From positions 2,150,001 to 2,214,000 of the forward strand of contig NZ_CP149803.1 in NCBI RefSeq assembly GCF_037943105.1: 64,000 nucleotides of DNA, read 5' to 3'. The translations under genes and the position numbers were made by a program. Position 1 is the stretch's first letter. Each line of letters begins with the position of its first letter. This DNA is from Pseudomonas sp. TMP9. Its GTDB lineage: Bacteria > Pseudomonadota > Gammaproteobacteria > Pseudomonadales > Pseudomonadaceae. Positions 54,675 to 63,906 of this stretch are shown one piece after another. The notes below the pieces were generated by a model that was not told where the DNA came from, ran no database searches, and was given only the letters and a program-made list of their open reading frames with translations.

Positions 54675-54932
54675 TCAATGACAGCAGCACGCGCGTTTAG
54701 CCTTGTTGGCTGGCGCGTTAAAGAGTGGGTCGTTGGCCGTCGCGACGGGTGAGTAGCCCGCCTGCTCAATGGCCTGACTGAACTCAGCTTCGGCGCTTGC
54801 TGAGTCAATTTGTACCCGCTGCGACGGCAGGTCGATCTGCACCTTAGCCGCCGGGTCCACGGCCAGCACCGCCTGGGTAATAGCATTTGTGCAGTGTGCA
54901 CAGGTCATGTCTTTTACGTCGAAGGTCGTCAT
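54675..54932 (-). CDS. copZ: Heavy-metal-associated domain protein, copper chaperone
   Basis: 85 residues. HMA fold with MTTFDVKDMTCAHCTNAIT (C11, C14) and the second half VQIDSASAEAEFSQAIEQAGY; an added tail ends in RACCCH, which may bind further metal. ATG 54932 follows AAGGAG; an upstream ATG (54968) would lie in the promoter zone. Likely hands Cu+ to CopA. A CueR-like dyad is 45 nt upstream. Confidence 0.85.
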   Translation of the reverse strand: MTTFDVKDMTCAHCTNAITQAVLAVDPAAKVQIDLPSQRVQIDSASAEAEFSQAIEQAGYSPVATANDPLFNAPANKAKRACCCH

Positions 54933-54975
54933 CACGCGCTCCTTGAGAAGCATTGGTTGATAAACCAACTTTCGT

Positions 54976-54998
54976 CCTTACCATCGTGGCAAGGTCAA
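54976..54998 (-). promoter_or_regulatory. CueR-like operator/promoter of the copper genes
   Basis: On the minus strand TTGACCTTGCCACGATGGTAAGG: a -35 TTGACC overlapping the dyad ACCTTGCC...GGTAAGG, the layout of MerR-family copper promoters with an over-long spacer. The -10 is not clear. No cueR gene is in the window, so the regulator would act from elsewhere. Confidence 0.65.
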
Positions 54999-55344
54999 GC
55001 TGCAAATTGCTCCGCCCTGATGATGTAACTGCCGAGCCGTCCTAGTAGGCCTTGCTCGGCGGCAAGGTATCGGTGGGGTTTATCAACACTGCAGGCGGGC
55101 AACACTCAGCGTTTGATCAAGGATATTCCGCTGCAGCGGGCTGCTGGTCTGTTCGTTGCGACACATAGACAGGCATCAGCCTCGGCGCTTGGGTCAACAC
55201 AGCGCAGCAGCGACACACGGCCAAAGCCTGCGGCGAGAGCGTGCCGTGTTGCTGTGATCAAAGATGGGAGGTTTCGCAGGATGCGCAAAAGGCCAAAGGA
55301 CTGCTGCTGAAAGTCAGCTTCGGGGGCGCTGCCGTTACGGTCGA
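54999..55344. other. Intergenic stretch without recognised gene
   Basis: About 345 bp between the copper promoter and the 3' end of the helicase gene. Several short frames overlap here but none looks coding. Nothing else is seen. Confidence 0.4.
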
Positions 55345-57303
55345 TCAGCGTCCTCGCCCTGCGAGGATCTGCGTGGCGCCTCGGGGCTTCTGGCAATACC
55401 AAAACACTCGACTAACGCCACGCGTCACCGCGACATAAGCCAGGCGCAGGCTTTCATCCTGCATGGCGTGGTCGTAGCTGCTGTTGAAAAACCCTGAGTA
55501 GCTGTACAGCGCATTGCGCAGCGGGTGCGGCTCGGCTGGCATGCAGTCATCAAGGATGATCGCCACTTCGGCTTGCAAGCCTTTGGCACGGTGGATGGTG
55601 TAGGCCTTGACCGGCAATTTTTTATCCAACTGCGCGGTGACGGCCTGCAAAGGCTCGTTGCGCCGGCTGAGCAGCAACACCGCCGTGCGCTCGCGGCGAG
55701 TGCGCTCAGCCGCATGCGTACATTGCGCGCGGATTTGCTGGAGCAACTCCGGCAAGCGCGTCTTGAGGTCAAAGTGCTGGATCAGCTGCACACCGTGGTC
55801 GCCCGCTTGGGTGGCCTTGATCGCCTGGCTGACCTTCGCTTGTTTACGCTGCACGCCGCTTAGCAACGCCTCAGCATCGCGGATAATCGGCTCAACCGAG
55901 CGGTAGTTGTTGCCCAGGGTCAGCACGGCACTGCGTTTGGCGCGGCCTTTGCCGGGGAAGTGCCGGTCGAAGTCGATAAACAGTTCTGGCGAGCTGCCGC
56001 GCCAGCCATAAATCGACTGCCAATCATCCCCAATCGCCATCAGGCTGACCGTGCTGCCCTGCTGCGCCTGAGCACGCTGTACGGCCTGCAACCACAGGAC
56101 GATTTGCGGCGAGATGTCTTGAAACTCGTCGATCAACAAATGACTAAAGGGCGCCAGCACCGGCGCAGCGACGCCCTGCCCGGGCGCTTTCAGCCGCGCC
56201 GTTAGTTGTTGAAACGCCGCATTGAAGGTCAGCAACCCATGTGCCTGCAGGCAGCGCTCAAAGTAAGGCCAGAACAGCAGCAAGGCTTGGCTAAAACTGC
56301 GCGCCTGCGCCGGAGCATTCAGCGCCTGTGGCTGCAAGGTGGCAAGGTCAATACCAATGCTTTCGATAAAGCCAGCCTGAGCGTAAAACGCCTCGTACAA
56401 CTGCACGGCACTCAACTCGCCTTGCAATTTAAAGGCATCCAGCGGCGCTTTCGGCTCTCCCTTAGCCTCAGCCGGCGGCATGGGTAACTGCAACAAGCTG
56501 TGCACCTGCTCGCGGAACATCGGCTGCTCGGCATAGCACTGCTGATAAGCCTGCTTGAGCAGACGCTGCTGAGCTGGGCGCAAGCGACTGGCCATCAACG
56601 GGTTATCCAACTCGCGGCCAACCGCTTGCGGGTCAGCCAACTGCTCGAACCAGCGCGGGTTGTCGAGCAGGCACTTGGCCATAACGCCCATGGCCGAGTG
56701 AAAGGTGCGCACGGACTGACGCGCCTGCGCCGCATTGAAAGGGTAATTGAAGAAGCCCAGCACCTTGAGCAGCTGTTCACGCAACTCCGTGCAGGAGGCA
56801 TTGGTGAAGGAAATCACCGTTAACTGCTCGGGTTTGATACCCAGGTGACAGAGCATAAACACCACCCGCAGCACCAGCGTGGTCGACTTTCCCGACCCAG
56901 CTCCGGCGAAAATACGGGTCAGCGGATGATGGCTGAGGATCATCGCCCACTGCTCATCCGAGGGCGCACTGAGCAAACCGGCCGTCACAGCGCGGGCCAC
57001 CTGTTCGCGCATCGACTGGCTCTGCGCGGCATCGACCGGCAGCATGGCCGGCCCGTAAATACCCGCCCCCACCGTGCTGGTTTTAGCGGCAGCGCGACGG
57101 GGTGTACTGGGCGGCTTGGTAATACGTGACTTGGCTTGAGTGGGCGTGGCTTTCTTCCCTCGCGCAGCCGGCTTTTCCAATGCAGCCACCGCCTCGCGCT
57201 CGGCACGCAGGTACGCGGTGGTGTGGGGGAAATAACGCGCCAGAGCCGCAGCAATACGCTGCGTATAGCGCTGAACAGCAGATGGCATTCGCGACCCAGT
57301 CAT
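55345..57303 (-). CDS. UvrD/Rep-family DNA helicase
   Basis: 652 residues. After an Ala/Lys/Pro-rich N-terminus of about 110 residues come helicase motif I RIFAGAGSGKSTTL (Walker A about 133-141), motif II LLIDEFQDIS, motif III MAIGDDWQSIYGWRG, motif IV LGNNYRS, motif V TIHRAKGLQAEVAI and motif VI LAYVAVTRGVSRVFW. An SF1A helicase, shorter than UvrD; it could act in repair or be an orphan. The start may also be the ATG at 57288. Confidence 0.88.
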   Translation of the reverse strand: MTGSRMPSAVQRYTQRIAAALARYFPHTTAYLRAEREAVAALEKPAARGKKATPTQAKSRITKPPSTPRRAAAKTSTVGAGIYGPAMLPVDAAQSQSMREQVARAVTAGLLSAPSDEQWAMILSHHPLTRIFAGAGSGKSTTLVLRVVFMLCHLGIKPEQLTVISFTNASCTELREQLLKVLGFFNYPFNAAQARQSVRTFHSAMGVMAKCLLDNPRWFEQLADPQAVGRELDNPLMASRLRPAQQRLLKQAYQQCYAEQPMFREQVHSLLQLPMPPAEAKGEPKAPLDAFKLQGELSAVQLYEAFYAQAGFIESIGIDLATLQPQALNAPAQARSFSQALLLFWPYFERCLQAHGLLTFNAAFQQLTARLKAPGQGVAAPVLAPFSHLLIDEFQDISPQIVLWLQAVQRAQAQQGSTVSLMAIGDDWQSIYGWRGSSPELFIDFDRHFPGKGRAKRSAVLTLGNNYRSVEPIIRDAEALLSGVQRKQAKVSQAIKATQAGDHGVQLIQHFDLKTRLPELLQQIRAQCTHAAERTRRERTAVLLLSRRNEPLQAVTAQLDKKLPVKAYTIHRAKGLQAEVAIILDDCMPAEPHPLRNALYSYSGFFNSSYDHAMQDESLRLAYVAVTRGVSRVFWYCQKPRGATQILAGRGR

Positions 57304-57499
57304 GTAGATAGATCGTTGGATGATAAGTGCTTTTTAGTCTGAGCTGGCAATCAGCAGAGGGTTCATCGGGGGCTGCCAACCCCGTGGGGTGGGTCGACAG
57401 CCCATCGCTCAAGTAAGCCGATATAGCGCGCATGACAGGCTGGCAACGACTTAGAAGCTGGGTTCAGAAGCCCTGCACAGCCTGCACGCAGCACCTCAC

Positions 57500-58666
57500 T
57501 TAACGCGTTGCGCCGGCTTGCGCTTCGCGGATGACGGCAGCTAGGCGCTTAAGGCCCTCGCTCAGCCGCTCCGGTGCCACGTGGCTAAAGTTAAGGCGCA
57601 GATGGCCCGGATGGGCGTCGGGGTCGATAAAAAACGGCTCACCCGGCATAAATGCCACGTTCTGCGCCAGTGCAGGGGCGAGCAGCGTGCGGGTATCCAA
57701 CGGCTGTTTCAGCGTTAGCCAGAAGAACAAACCGCCCTGAGGGATCTGCCAATCGGCCAGGTCGCTGAAATGCTCTGCCAGCACCGCTTGCATGGCATCA
57801 CGACGCAGCCGATAAAAATCGCGCAGCTCGGCCAAATGGCCGCGGTATTTCTCACTGCCCAGCCACTGCAACGCCTGCCACTGACCAATGCGATTGGTGT
57901 GCAAATCCGCCGATTGCTTGAGGCGCAGCAGGTAGGGATAGAGGTCCGGGGTGGCGATCAAATAACCCACACGCAGCCCCGGCAGCAGCGTTTTCGACAC
58001 GGTACCGGTATAGATCCAGCTGGCTTTGCGCAGACGGCTGACAATCGGCGTGGCTTGGCCATCATCGAATACCAGCTCTCGATAGGGTTCGTCTTCAATC
58101 AGGGTCACGCCGAACTCATCCAGCAGCGCCGCGACTGCGTCGCGCTTGGCTGCGCTGTAGCGCACCGCCGAAGGGTTCTGGAACGTTGGGATCAGGTAGG
58201 CAAACGCCGGTTTGTGCGCTTCCAAGCACTGGCGCATAGCATCCAGCTGTGGGCCATCAGCCTCCTGCGCGACGGCGATGCAATCAGCACCAAATAGCTG
58301 AAAGGCTTGCAGGGCCGCCAGGTAAGTTGGCGCCTCAACCAGCACTTCGGTGCCCGGATCAATAAACAGCTTGCTGGCCAAATCCAGGGTTTGCTGCGAA
58401 CCGCTGACGATTAACACTTGGCTGGCATCGCACGGTACGCCCAAAGCACGTGCCTCAGTGGCAATCGCCTCACGTAAGGCCGGTTCGCCTTCACTCATGC
58501 CGTATTGGCCCATGCTGGCCGGCATCGCTTCCCACTCGACTTTGGGTAACATCCGCTCGGCAGGCAACCCACCGGCGAAGGACATGACTTCCGGGCGCTG
58601 CGCGGCAGCGAGAATTTCACGGATCAGGGAGCTTTTCAGGCGGGTAACACGTTCGGAGAAGGCCAT
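57500..58666 (-). CDS. PLP-dependent aminotransferase, class I/II (2-aminoadipate/LysN-like)
   Basis: 388 residues. Fold-type I: VSGSQQTLDLASKLF, YLIPTFQNPSAVRYS, LIEDEPYRELVFDDG and the PLP Lys in YTGTVSKTLLPGLRVGYLIA; C-terminal Arg region HLRLNFSHV. Resembles the free-standing aminotransferases related to MocR proteins that act on 2-aminoadipate, aromatic or branched amino acids. Divergent from a MarR regulator that may control it. Substrate not assignable. Confidence 0.87.
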   Translation of the reverse strand: MAFSERVTRLKSSLIREILAAAQRPEVMSFAGGLPAERMLPKVEWEAMPASMGQYGMSEGEPALREAIATEARALGVPCDASQVLIVSGSQQTLDLASKLFIDPGTEVLVEAPTYLAALQAFQLFGADCIAVAQEADGPQLDAMRQCLEAHKPAFAYLIPTFQNPSAVRYSAAKRDAVAALLDEFGVTLIEDEPYRELVFDDGQATPIVSRLRKASWIYTGTVSKTLLPGLRVGYLIATPDLYPYLLRLKQSADLHTNRIGQWQALQWLGSEKYRGHLAELRDFYRLRRDAMQAVLAEHFSDLADWQIPQGGLFFWLTLKQPLDTRTLLAPALAQNVAFMPGEPFFIDPDAHPGHLRLNFSHVAPERLSEGLKRLAAVIREAQAGATR

Positions 58667-58776
58667 GGATGCACCGGTAGCAAAGGCAAATAAAAATAGG
58701 TCAAACTATTTGACTGAAATTCGATTCGCCTGAAATTACGACGACCACCGCATATACGTCAACAGGCTTGACCTTA

Positions 58777-59208
58777 ATGATTGATTTCAAGAGCACGGCC
58801 ACCCAGCAAGCGGCCATGGAAGCGTTCTTCTTTGGCTACCAAGCCTTCACTGCCAAGGCCGATGAGATGCTGGCGCGGCGCGGTTTGTCGCGGGTGCATC
58901 ACCGTATTTTGTTTTTTATCGCCAAGTACCCGGGCTTAAGCATGAAAGAACTGCTCGCCTACTTGGGCGTGAGCAAGCAGGCACTGAGCACCCCGCTGCG
59001 TCAGTTACAAGAGATGCACCTGGTCGAGAGCCTTACCGCAAAGGATGACAAGCGCAAACGCCTGCTCGGCTTCACGACTGAAGGAGCCAAGCTGCAACAA
59101 GCGCTGCACCGCGAACAGACCAAATTGCTCCAGCGGGTTTTCGCTGAGGTGGATGAAGCCACCGTGCAAGGCTGGCTGAAGGTCAACCAGGCGCTGGCGG
59201 GGCGTTAA
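58777..59208 (+). CDS. MarR-family transcriptional regulator
   Basis: 143 residues from ATG 58777; a TTG 9 nt upstream (58768) is also possible. Winged helix with KYPGLSMKELLAYLGVSKQALSTPLRQLQEMHLVE (about 50-85) and wing AKDDKRKRLLGFT, then a C-terminal dimerisation helix. Encoded back to back with the aminotransferase gene, with about 110 bp between them, so it probably regulates that gene and itself. Confidence 0.9.
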   Translation: MIDFKSTATQQAAMEAFFFGYQAFTAKADEMLARRGLSRVHHRILFFIAKYPGLSMKELLAYLGVSKQALSTPLRQLQEMHLVESLTAKDDKRKRLLGFTTEGAKLQQALHREQTKLLQRVFAEVDEATVQGWLKVNQALAGR

Positions 59209-59465
59209 CCCCTGGATAGCTGGGATGTGATCGGCCCCGAACCATTTCCCATAATCTAGGGGCGAGAAAACGCTTAAGGCCTTACATGAGCCTTACTAGG
59301 ACAGGAGCCCGCTAGGGCGTTAGCGGCGTTGTCTGCGTTGGCAAAACTGTACCGGTGGTTTGGGCAAACACTTCACAACTGATGCGTCTATTGCGCTTCC
59401 TGCTGTACCGCGACGCCCTGCTCGCCTGCCTTTAGGCTGATAAACATTGCCTATGAGTACGCGCC

Positions 59466-60077
59466 ATGACCCTCGAATTAATGATTGCCTTTGTTGCGTT
59501 TGCCTTTGTCACCTCAGTCACACCTGGCCCCAACAACACCATGCTGCTGGCCTCCGGGGCAAATTTCGGCCTGCGCCGGACCTTGCCGCATATGCTCGGT
59601 ATTAGCTTGGGATTGATGCTGCTGGTGCTGTCGGTCGGCTTGGGGCTCGGTCAGCTATTTGAGCAAGTGCCCGTGCTGTACACCGTGTTGCGCTACGTTG
59701 GGGCGGCCTACCTGCTGTACCTAGCCTGGAAAATCGCCAATGCCGGCGCGCCGAACAGCCAAGCGTCGGCCAGCGGCAAGCCGTTCAGTTTTATACAGGC
59801 CGCCGCCTTCCAGTGGGTTAACCCCAAGGCGTGGATTATGGCGATCGGCGCGATCACTACGTACACGCCGCAAGAAAATTTCATGGTCAATGTGCTGCTG
59901 ATCTCGGCGCTGTTCGCGCTGGTCAATTGCCCGACAATGAGCATCTGGACCCTCGTCGGCAGCCTGTTGCGTAACTGGCTCGATGACGCACGCAGGTTGC
60001 GCGCATTCAATATCGGCATGGCGCTGCTGCTGGTAGCCTCGCTCTACCCCATTCTCGCGGACACAGGGCTGTTCTGA
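59466..60077 (+). CDS. LysE/RhtB-family amino-acid exporter
   Basis: 203 residues, six membrane helices. The N-terminal signature VTSVTPGPNNTMLLASGANFGLRRTLPHMLG and AAYLLYLAWKI are characteristic; FQWVNPKAW follows. Exports an amino acid or derivative. Its stop codon overlaps the benE-like start by one base (TGATG), so the two form an operon. Confidence 0.92.
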   Translation: MTLELMIAFVAFAFVTSVTPGPNNTMLLASGANFGLRRTLPHMLGISLGLMLLVLSVGLGLGQLFEQVPVLYTVLRYVGAAYLLYLAWKIANAGAPNSQASASGKPFSFIQAAAFQWVNPKAWIMAIGAITTYTPQENFMVNVLLISALFALVNCPTMSIWTLVGSLLRNWLDDARRLRAFNIGMALLLVASLYPILADTGLF

Positions 60078-61273
60078 TGCACGACTCGTCACCACTGCGC
60101 CTAAGGCCGCTGGCCGACACTTCACCCTCGGCGGTGGTCGCTGGGTTTATCGCCATGCTCACCGGTTACACCAGCTCCTTGGTGTTGATGTTTCAAGCCG
60201 GCCAGGCCGCTGGCTTGAGCAGCGGGCAAATTTCTTCATGGATCGGGTCACTGTCGATTGGCATGGCTATTTGCTGCATTGGCCTGTCGTTGCGCTATCG
60301 CGCACCAATCATGATCGCGTGGTCTACGCCAGGGGCGGCCCTGCTCATCACCAGCCTGCCCGGCGTGCCTTATAGCGAAGCAATTGGCGCTTATATGCTG
60401 GCCTCGGGCTTGATCGTGCTGATCGGCCTGACGGGCACCTTCGACCGCATCATGCGGCGTATTCCCGGTTCTCTGGCGGCGGCTTTGCTGGCGGGTGTGT
60501 TGTTCAAGATTGGCCTGGAAATTTGCGTGGCCGCCGAGCAGCAGCCGGTGCTGGTGATCGCCATGTTGCTGGCCTACCTGCTGGGTAAACGCCTGCTGCC
60601 GCGCTACGCGGTGCTGGCTGCTTTGCTGGTGGGCAGCGGCCTAGCGGGTGTTCTCGGTCTGCTAAATTTCGAACAGTTCGAGTTGCAACTGGCGGTGCCC
60701 GAGTGGACCACGCCACACTTTTCTCTCGCCGCGAGCATCAGCATCGGCATCCCGTTGTTTATCGTTGCCATGGCCTCGCAAAACTTACCGGGCATGGCGG
60801 TGCTGCGCGCAAATGGGTATGACGTGCCGGCCAGCCCATTGTTAACGACGACCGGAATGACCTCGATCATACTGGCGCCGTTTGGCAGTCATGGCATCCA
60901 TATGGCCGCTATCAGCGCTGCGATCTGCGCCGGCCCAGAAGCCCACGAAGACCCGCACAAACGCTACACCGCCGCCATCTGGTGCGGGGTGTTCTACGCC
61001 ATCGCCGGCATCTTCGGCGCCACCTTGGCCGCGCTGTTTAGCGCCCTGCCGAAAGCGCTGATCCTGTCCATCGCGGCGCTTGCGCTGTTCGCCTCGATCA
61101 TCGGTGGTCTGGCCCAAGCCATGAGCGAGCCAAAAGAGCGCGAAGCGGCGCTGATCACCTTCCTGGTAACCGCGTCAGGTATGACGCTGTTGTCGGTGGG
61201 CTCGGCATTCTGGGGGATTGTTGCGGGGCTGTTGACCCTAGTCATTCTCAACTGGGGCAAACACCCAGCATGA
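60077..61273 (+). CDS. benE: BenE-family benzoate/H+ symporter-like transporter
   Basis: 398 residues, about twelve membrane segments. Family features: PSAVVAGFIAMLTGYTSSLVLMFQAG at the N-terminus, APIMIAWSTPGAALL in the middle and SQNLPGMAVLRANGY and FGSHGIHMAAISAAICAG. BenE carries benzoate in some bacteria, but the family is broad and no benzoate genes are nearby. Its last 120 bp are repeated at the right window edge. Confidence 0.88.
   Translation: MHDSSPLRLRPLADTSPSAVVAGFIAMLTGYTSSLVLMFQAGQAAGLSSGQISSWIGSLSIGMAICCIGLSLRYRAPIMIAWSTPGAALLITSLPGVPYSEAIGAYMLASGLIVLIGLTGTFDRIMRRIPGSLAAALLAGVLFKIGLEICVAAEQQPVLVIAMLLAYLLGKRLLPRYAVLAALLVGSGLAGVLGLLNFEQFELQLAVPEWTTPHFSLAASISIGIPLFIVAMASQNLPGMAVLRANGYDVPASPLLTTTGMTSIILAPFGSHGIHMAAISAAICAGPEAHEDPHKRYTAAIWCGVFYAIAGIFGATLAALFSALPKALILSIAALALFASIIGGLAQAMSEPKEREAALITFLVTASGMTLLSVGSAFWGIVAGLLTLVILNWGKHPA
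61154..61247 (+). repeat. benE 3'-end segment repeated at 63907-64000 (copy A)
   Basis: 94 bp inside benE that match 63907-64000 with about 11 differences and no gap, in the same orientation and frame. Confidence 0.85.
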
Positions 61274-61344
61274 GTGATGGGTGCCACTGCGCTCGACCCT
61301 GCTGCTTAGGTCGATTTAAGGGCGAAATCATTTTGTGCAGGCGT

Positions 61345-63630
61345 TCAGCGAACGTCGAGGTTATGGAACAGTTCATCCTCCAACTGAAAGTGAAGCCCTA
61401 GCACGGTGTCCAAGCGCAGCAAGGTCTGACCTATTTCATCCTGGCTGAGCGCTGCGCTGTTAGCGGAAAAATCGCTGTTCATGCGGCCTAGTAGTTTGAC
61501 CAAGCGAAAGATTTCTCGGTGCGTATGGCTCAGTGCTGACATCGGGTCTTCACCTTTTAGATGACGTGCCAGCAAGGGATACAGTTCGTTCTCATCAGCC
61601 TGCTCATGGGGGATTAACTGAGTCTCGAGCCGCGTTAATAGACGCTGTAGTTTGTTCTGGGCCTGGTCCTGGGCCAGTGTCGAGAATTGATCGGCGAGGT
61701 GACTCACCGACTCCAGCAGTTGCGCGAGATCGGCATGCTCACGCTTTAATTCGTCGACGTGACTGCCCTGCAGTTTACTTGCGGCGTTCGCATTGAAGCC
61801 CGCACCCAGTGCGCGCAAAGCATTGCAGATCACGGCGATGTCGATCCCTTCCTGCAGAATCGCACCTGCCAGCGGTGGTAAATAACCCAGTGCAGCAGCG
61901 AGCATGGCTAATAGCGAAAGCCCCATGCCGACGAGCACACCTTGCCGGGCGATGAGGCGCGATCGACTGGCAATGTGCATAGCTTCGGCGACTCGGTCCA
62001 AGCGATCGACCAACAACACCACACCGGCCGCCTCGGATGAGGCCGTCGCGCCACTGGCACCCAGCGCTATACCTACGTCAGCAGCGGCCAGCGCCGGGGC
62101 GTCATTGACACCGTCACCCACCATCAACGTTTTGCCGTCTTTGCGTCCTTGTTGCACAGCGGCGACCTTAGCAGCCGGATCAAGCTCGGCACGGACTTCA
62201 TCGACCCCGGCGGCAAGGCCGATCATCTGCGCGGTTTGAGCACGGTCGCCGGTGAGCATTATTATTTTGCGGATGCCGGCCTGCCTTAGGCGCCGCAGGG
62301 CGTTGGGCGATTCGATGCGCAACGGGTCGGCAAACAACACGACGCCGGCCATCGCGCTATCCACGCCAATAAAGCTGCCGCTGGAGTCCTGGTAATCCAT
62401 GCGCCTGAGCATGCCCTCATCCCAGGCCTGAGCAGGTTGATTGGCATTGATAAAGTGATGCGCACCGAGCATCACTTGATGCCCGTCGACCACGCCAGAC
62501 AGACCGGCGCCGGGCTCCTCGACCACCTGCTCAGGCGTGCTCAGAGGGCGTGTGTTGGTGCTGGCCGCTGCGACAATCGCAGCAGAAATCGGGTGGGGCG
62601 AGGCTTGGGCCAGCGAGGCTGCCAGATGCAGCAGTTGTTCCTGGGTGTACGCGCCGCTGCTTTCTACCGATTGCACGGTGGCATGGCCAGTGGTGAGGGT
62701 GCCTGTTTTGTCGAGGAACAGCACTTGCGCCTCAGCGAGGGCTTCAAGCGTGGCACCATCTTTGACCAGAATGCCGCGTTTGGCACACCGCGAGATGCCC
62801 GACATGATGGCGATAGGTACGGCCAAGATCAGCGGGCACGGCGTCGCAACCACCAGCACCGCCAGCGCACGGATCGGGTCGCCGCTGAGCAGCCAGGCTA
62901 AGCCCGCGATCAACAGGGTTAACGGAATCAGCGCTAGGGCATAGCGGTCAGCCATACGGGCGAAAGGCGCGCGAGACTGGCTGGCCGCTTGCGCCATGCC
63001 CACGATGCCGGCGTAGGTACTGTATGCGGCCGTCTCGCTTGCTTGTAACTCTAAGGGCGCGCCGACGTTCACGCCGCCGCTGCGGATACTCGCCCCGGTC
63101 TGCAAGGTTACTGGCAAGGGCTCACCGGTCAGAGCCGACTCATCGAGGGTAGCGGTGAGCGAGAGCAGTACGCCGTCAACCGGCAGCACTTCGCCCATGC
63201 GCACCAGCAGGCGGTCACCGGGCATTACCTCCTCAACCGGGATCTGCTGCAACTGGCCTTCAACCATGCGCGAAGCAATTCGTGGCGCGCGATCAATCAG
63301 CTTGTTTAATTCACGTTCCGCACGCCGTGCGGTGAAGAATTCAAGGGTACGACCGCTGGCTAGCATCACAGCAATAACCGCCGCGACCAGTGCCTGACCG
63401 AGCAGAACGGCTCCGGCAATCGACAGCAAGGCGATCAGGTCAACCCCCACCTCGCGGCGGATCAGGCGCTGCACAATTTCCAGTATCAGAACGGCCGCCA
63501 CCACCAGCGCGCTGAGGTTCCACAGTTGAGCTGCCAGAGGCGGGTTACCTAGCTCATACGCCAGCCAGCCAGCGGGAAGGGCGATTAAGGTAAGCGCCAA
63601 CAATGCTGGGTTCTGCCAGTCTTTGGTCAT
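61345..63630 (-). CDS. P1B-5-like heavy-metal ATPase with C-terminal hemerythrin domain
   Basis: 761 residues. P-type ATPase core: TGEPLPV at 168-174, TPCP at 263-266 in place of the CPC of copper pumps, DKTGTLT with the Asp at 307, SPHPIS and GDGVNDAPAL, then QEGID in the last membrane helix. No N-terminal metal-binding domain. From about 625 a hemerythrin domain with HVDELKREH, HEQADENELYP, HTHREIF and HFQLEDELF supplies di-iron ligands. This set matches P1B-5 ATPases such as Nia of Sinorhizobium, linked to Fe2+/Ni2+ export. Convergent with benE. Confidence 0.9.
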   Translation of the reverse strand: MTKDWQNPALLALTLIALPAGWLAYELGNPPLAAQLWNLSALVVAAVLILEIVQRLIRREVGVDLIALLSIAGAVLLGQALVAAVIAVMLASGRTLEFFTARRAERELNKLIDRAPRIASRMVEGQLQQIPVEEVMPGDRLLVRMGEVLPVDGVLLSLTATLDESALTGEPLPVTLQTGASIRSGGVNVGAPLELQASETAAYSTYAGIVGMAQAASQSRAPFARMADRYALALIPLTLLIAGLAWLLSGDPIRALAVLVVATPCPLILAVPIAIMSGISRCAKRGILVKDGATLEALAEAQVLFLDKTGTLTTGHATVQSVESSGAYTQEQLLHLAASLAQASPHPISAAIVAAASTNTRPLSTPEQVVEEPGAGLSGVVDGHQVMLGAHHFINANQPAQAWDEGMLRRMDYQDSSGSFIGVDSAMAGVVLFADPLRIESPNALRRLRQAGIRKIIMLTGDRAQTAQMIGLAAGVDEVRAELDPAAKVAAVQQGRKDGKTLMVGDGVNDAPALAAADVGIALGASGATASSEAAGVVLLVDRLDRVAEAMHIASRSRLIARQGVLVGMGLSLLAMLAAALGYLPPLAGAILQEGIDIAVICNALRALGAGFNANAASKLQGSHVDELKREHADLAQLLESVSHLADQFSTLAQDQAQNKLQRLLTRLETQLIPHEQADENELYPLLARHLKGEDPMSALSHTHREIFRLVKLLGRMNSDFSANSAALSQDEIGQTLLRLDTVLGLHFQLEDELFHNLDVR

Positions 63631-63906
63631 TACGAGCCGCTCGTGATGGGAAATGGCGCGCAGCTTTTGCAGCGCAGTTGCCTTGATTAAAACAGGTCGA
63701 CTTAGGCGGTTCTGTTGGCGAAAAACGCTGACAGAGACAGATCAACCTTCGGACAAAGACCCAATAACGCCCGATAGTTTCCTACTTAGCATGAGCGTTT
63801 GGCAGGACTACTCATAGCTGCAGTGCTTTGGATAGGTTAATCGCAGCGGAAATCACGCGGCAATCGATCAAACACCTTAGGCACCTTAGAACATGATGGG
63901 CATGGC
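63631..63906. other. Region upstream of the P1B-5 ATPase gene
   Basis: About 275 bp that should contain the ATPase promoter. No Fur, Anr or other clear operator was found and no gene is visible. Confidence 0.4.
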
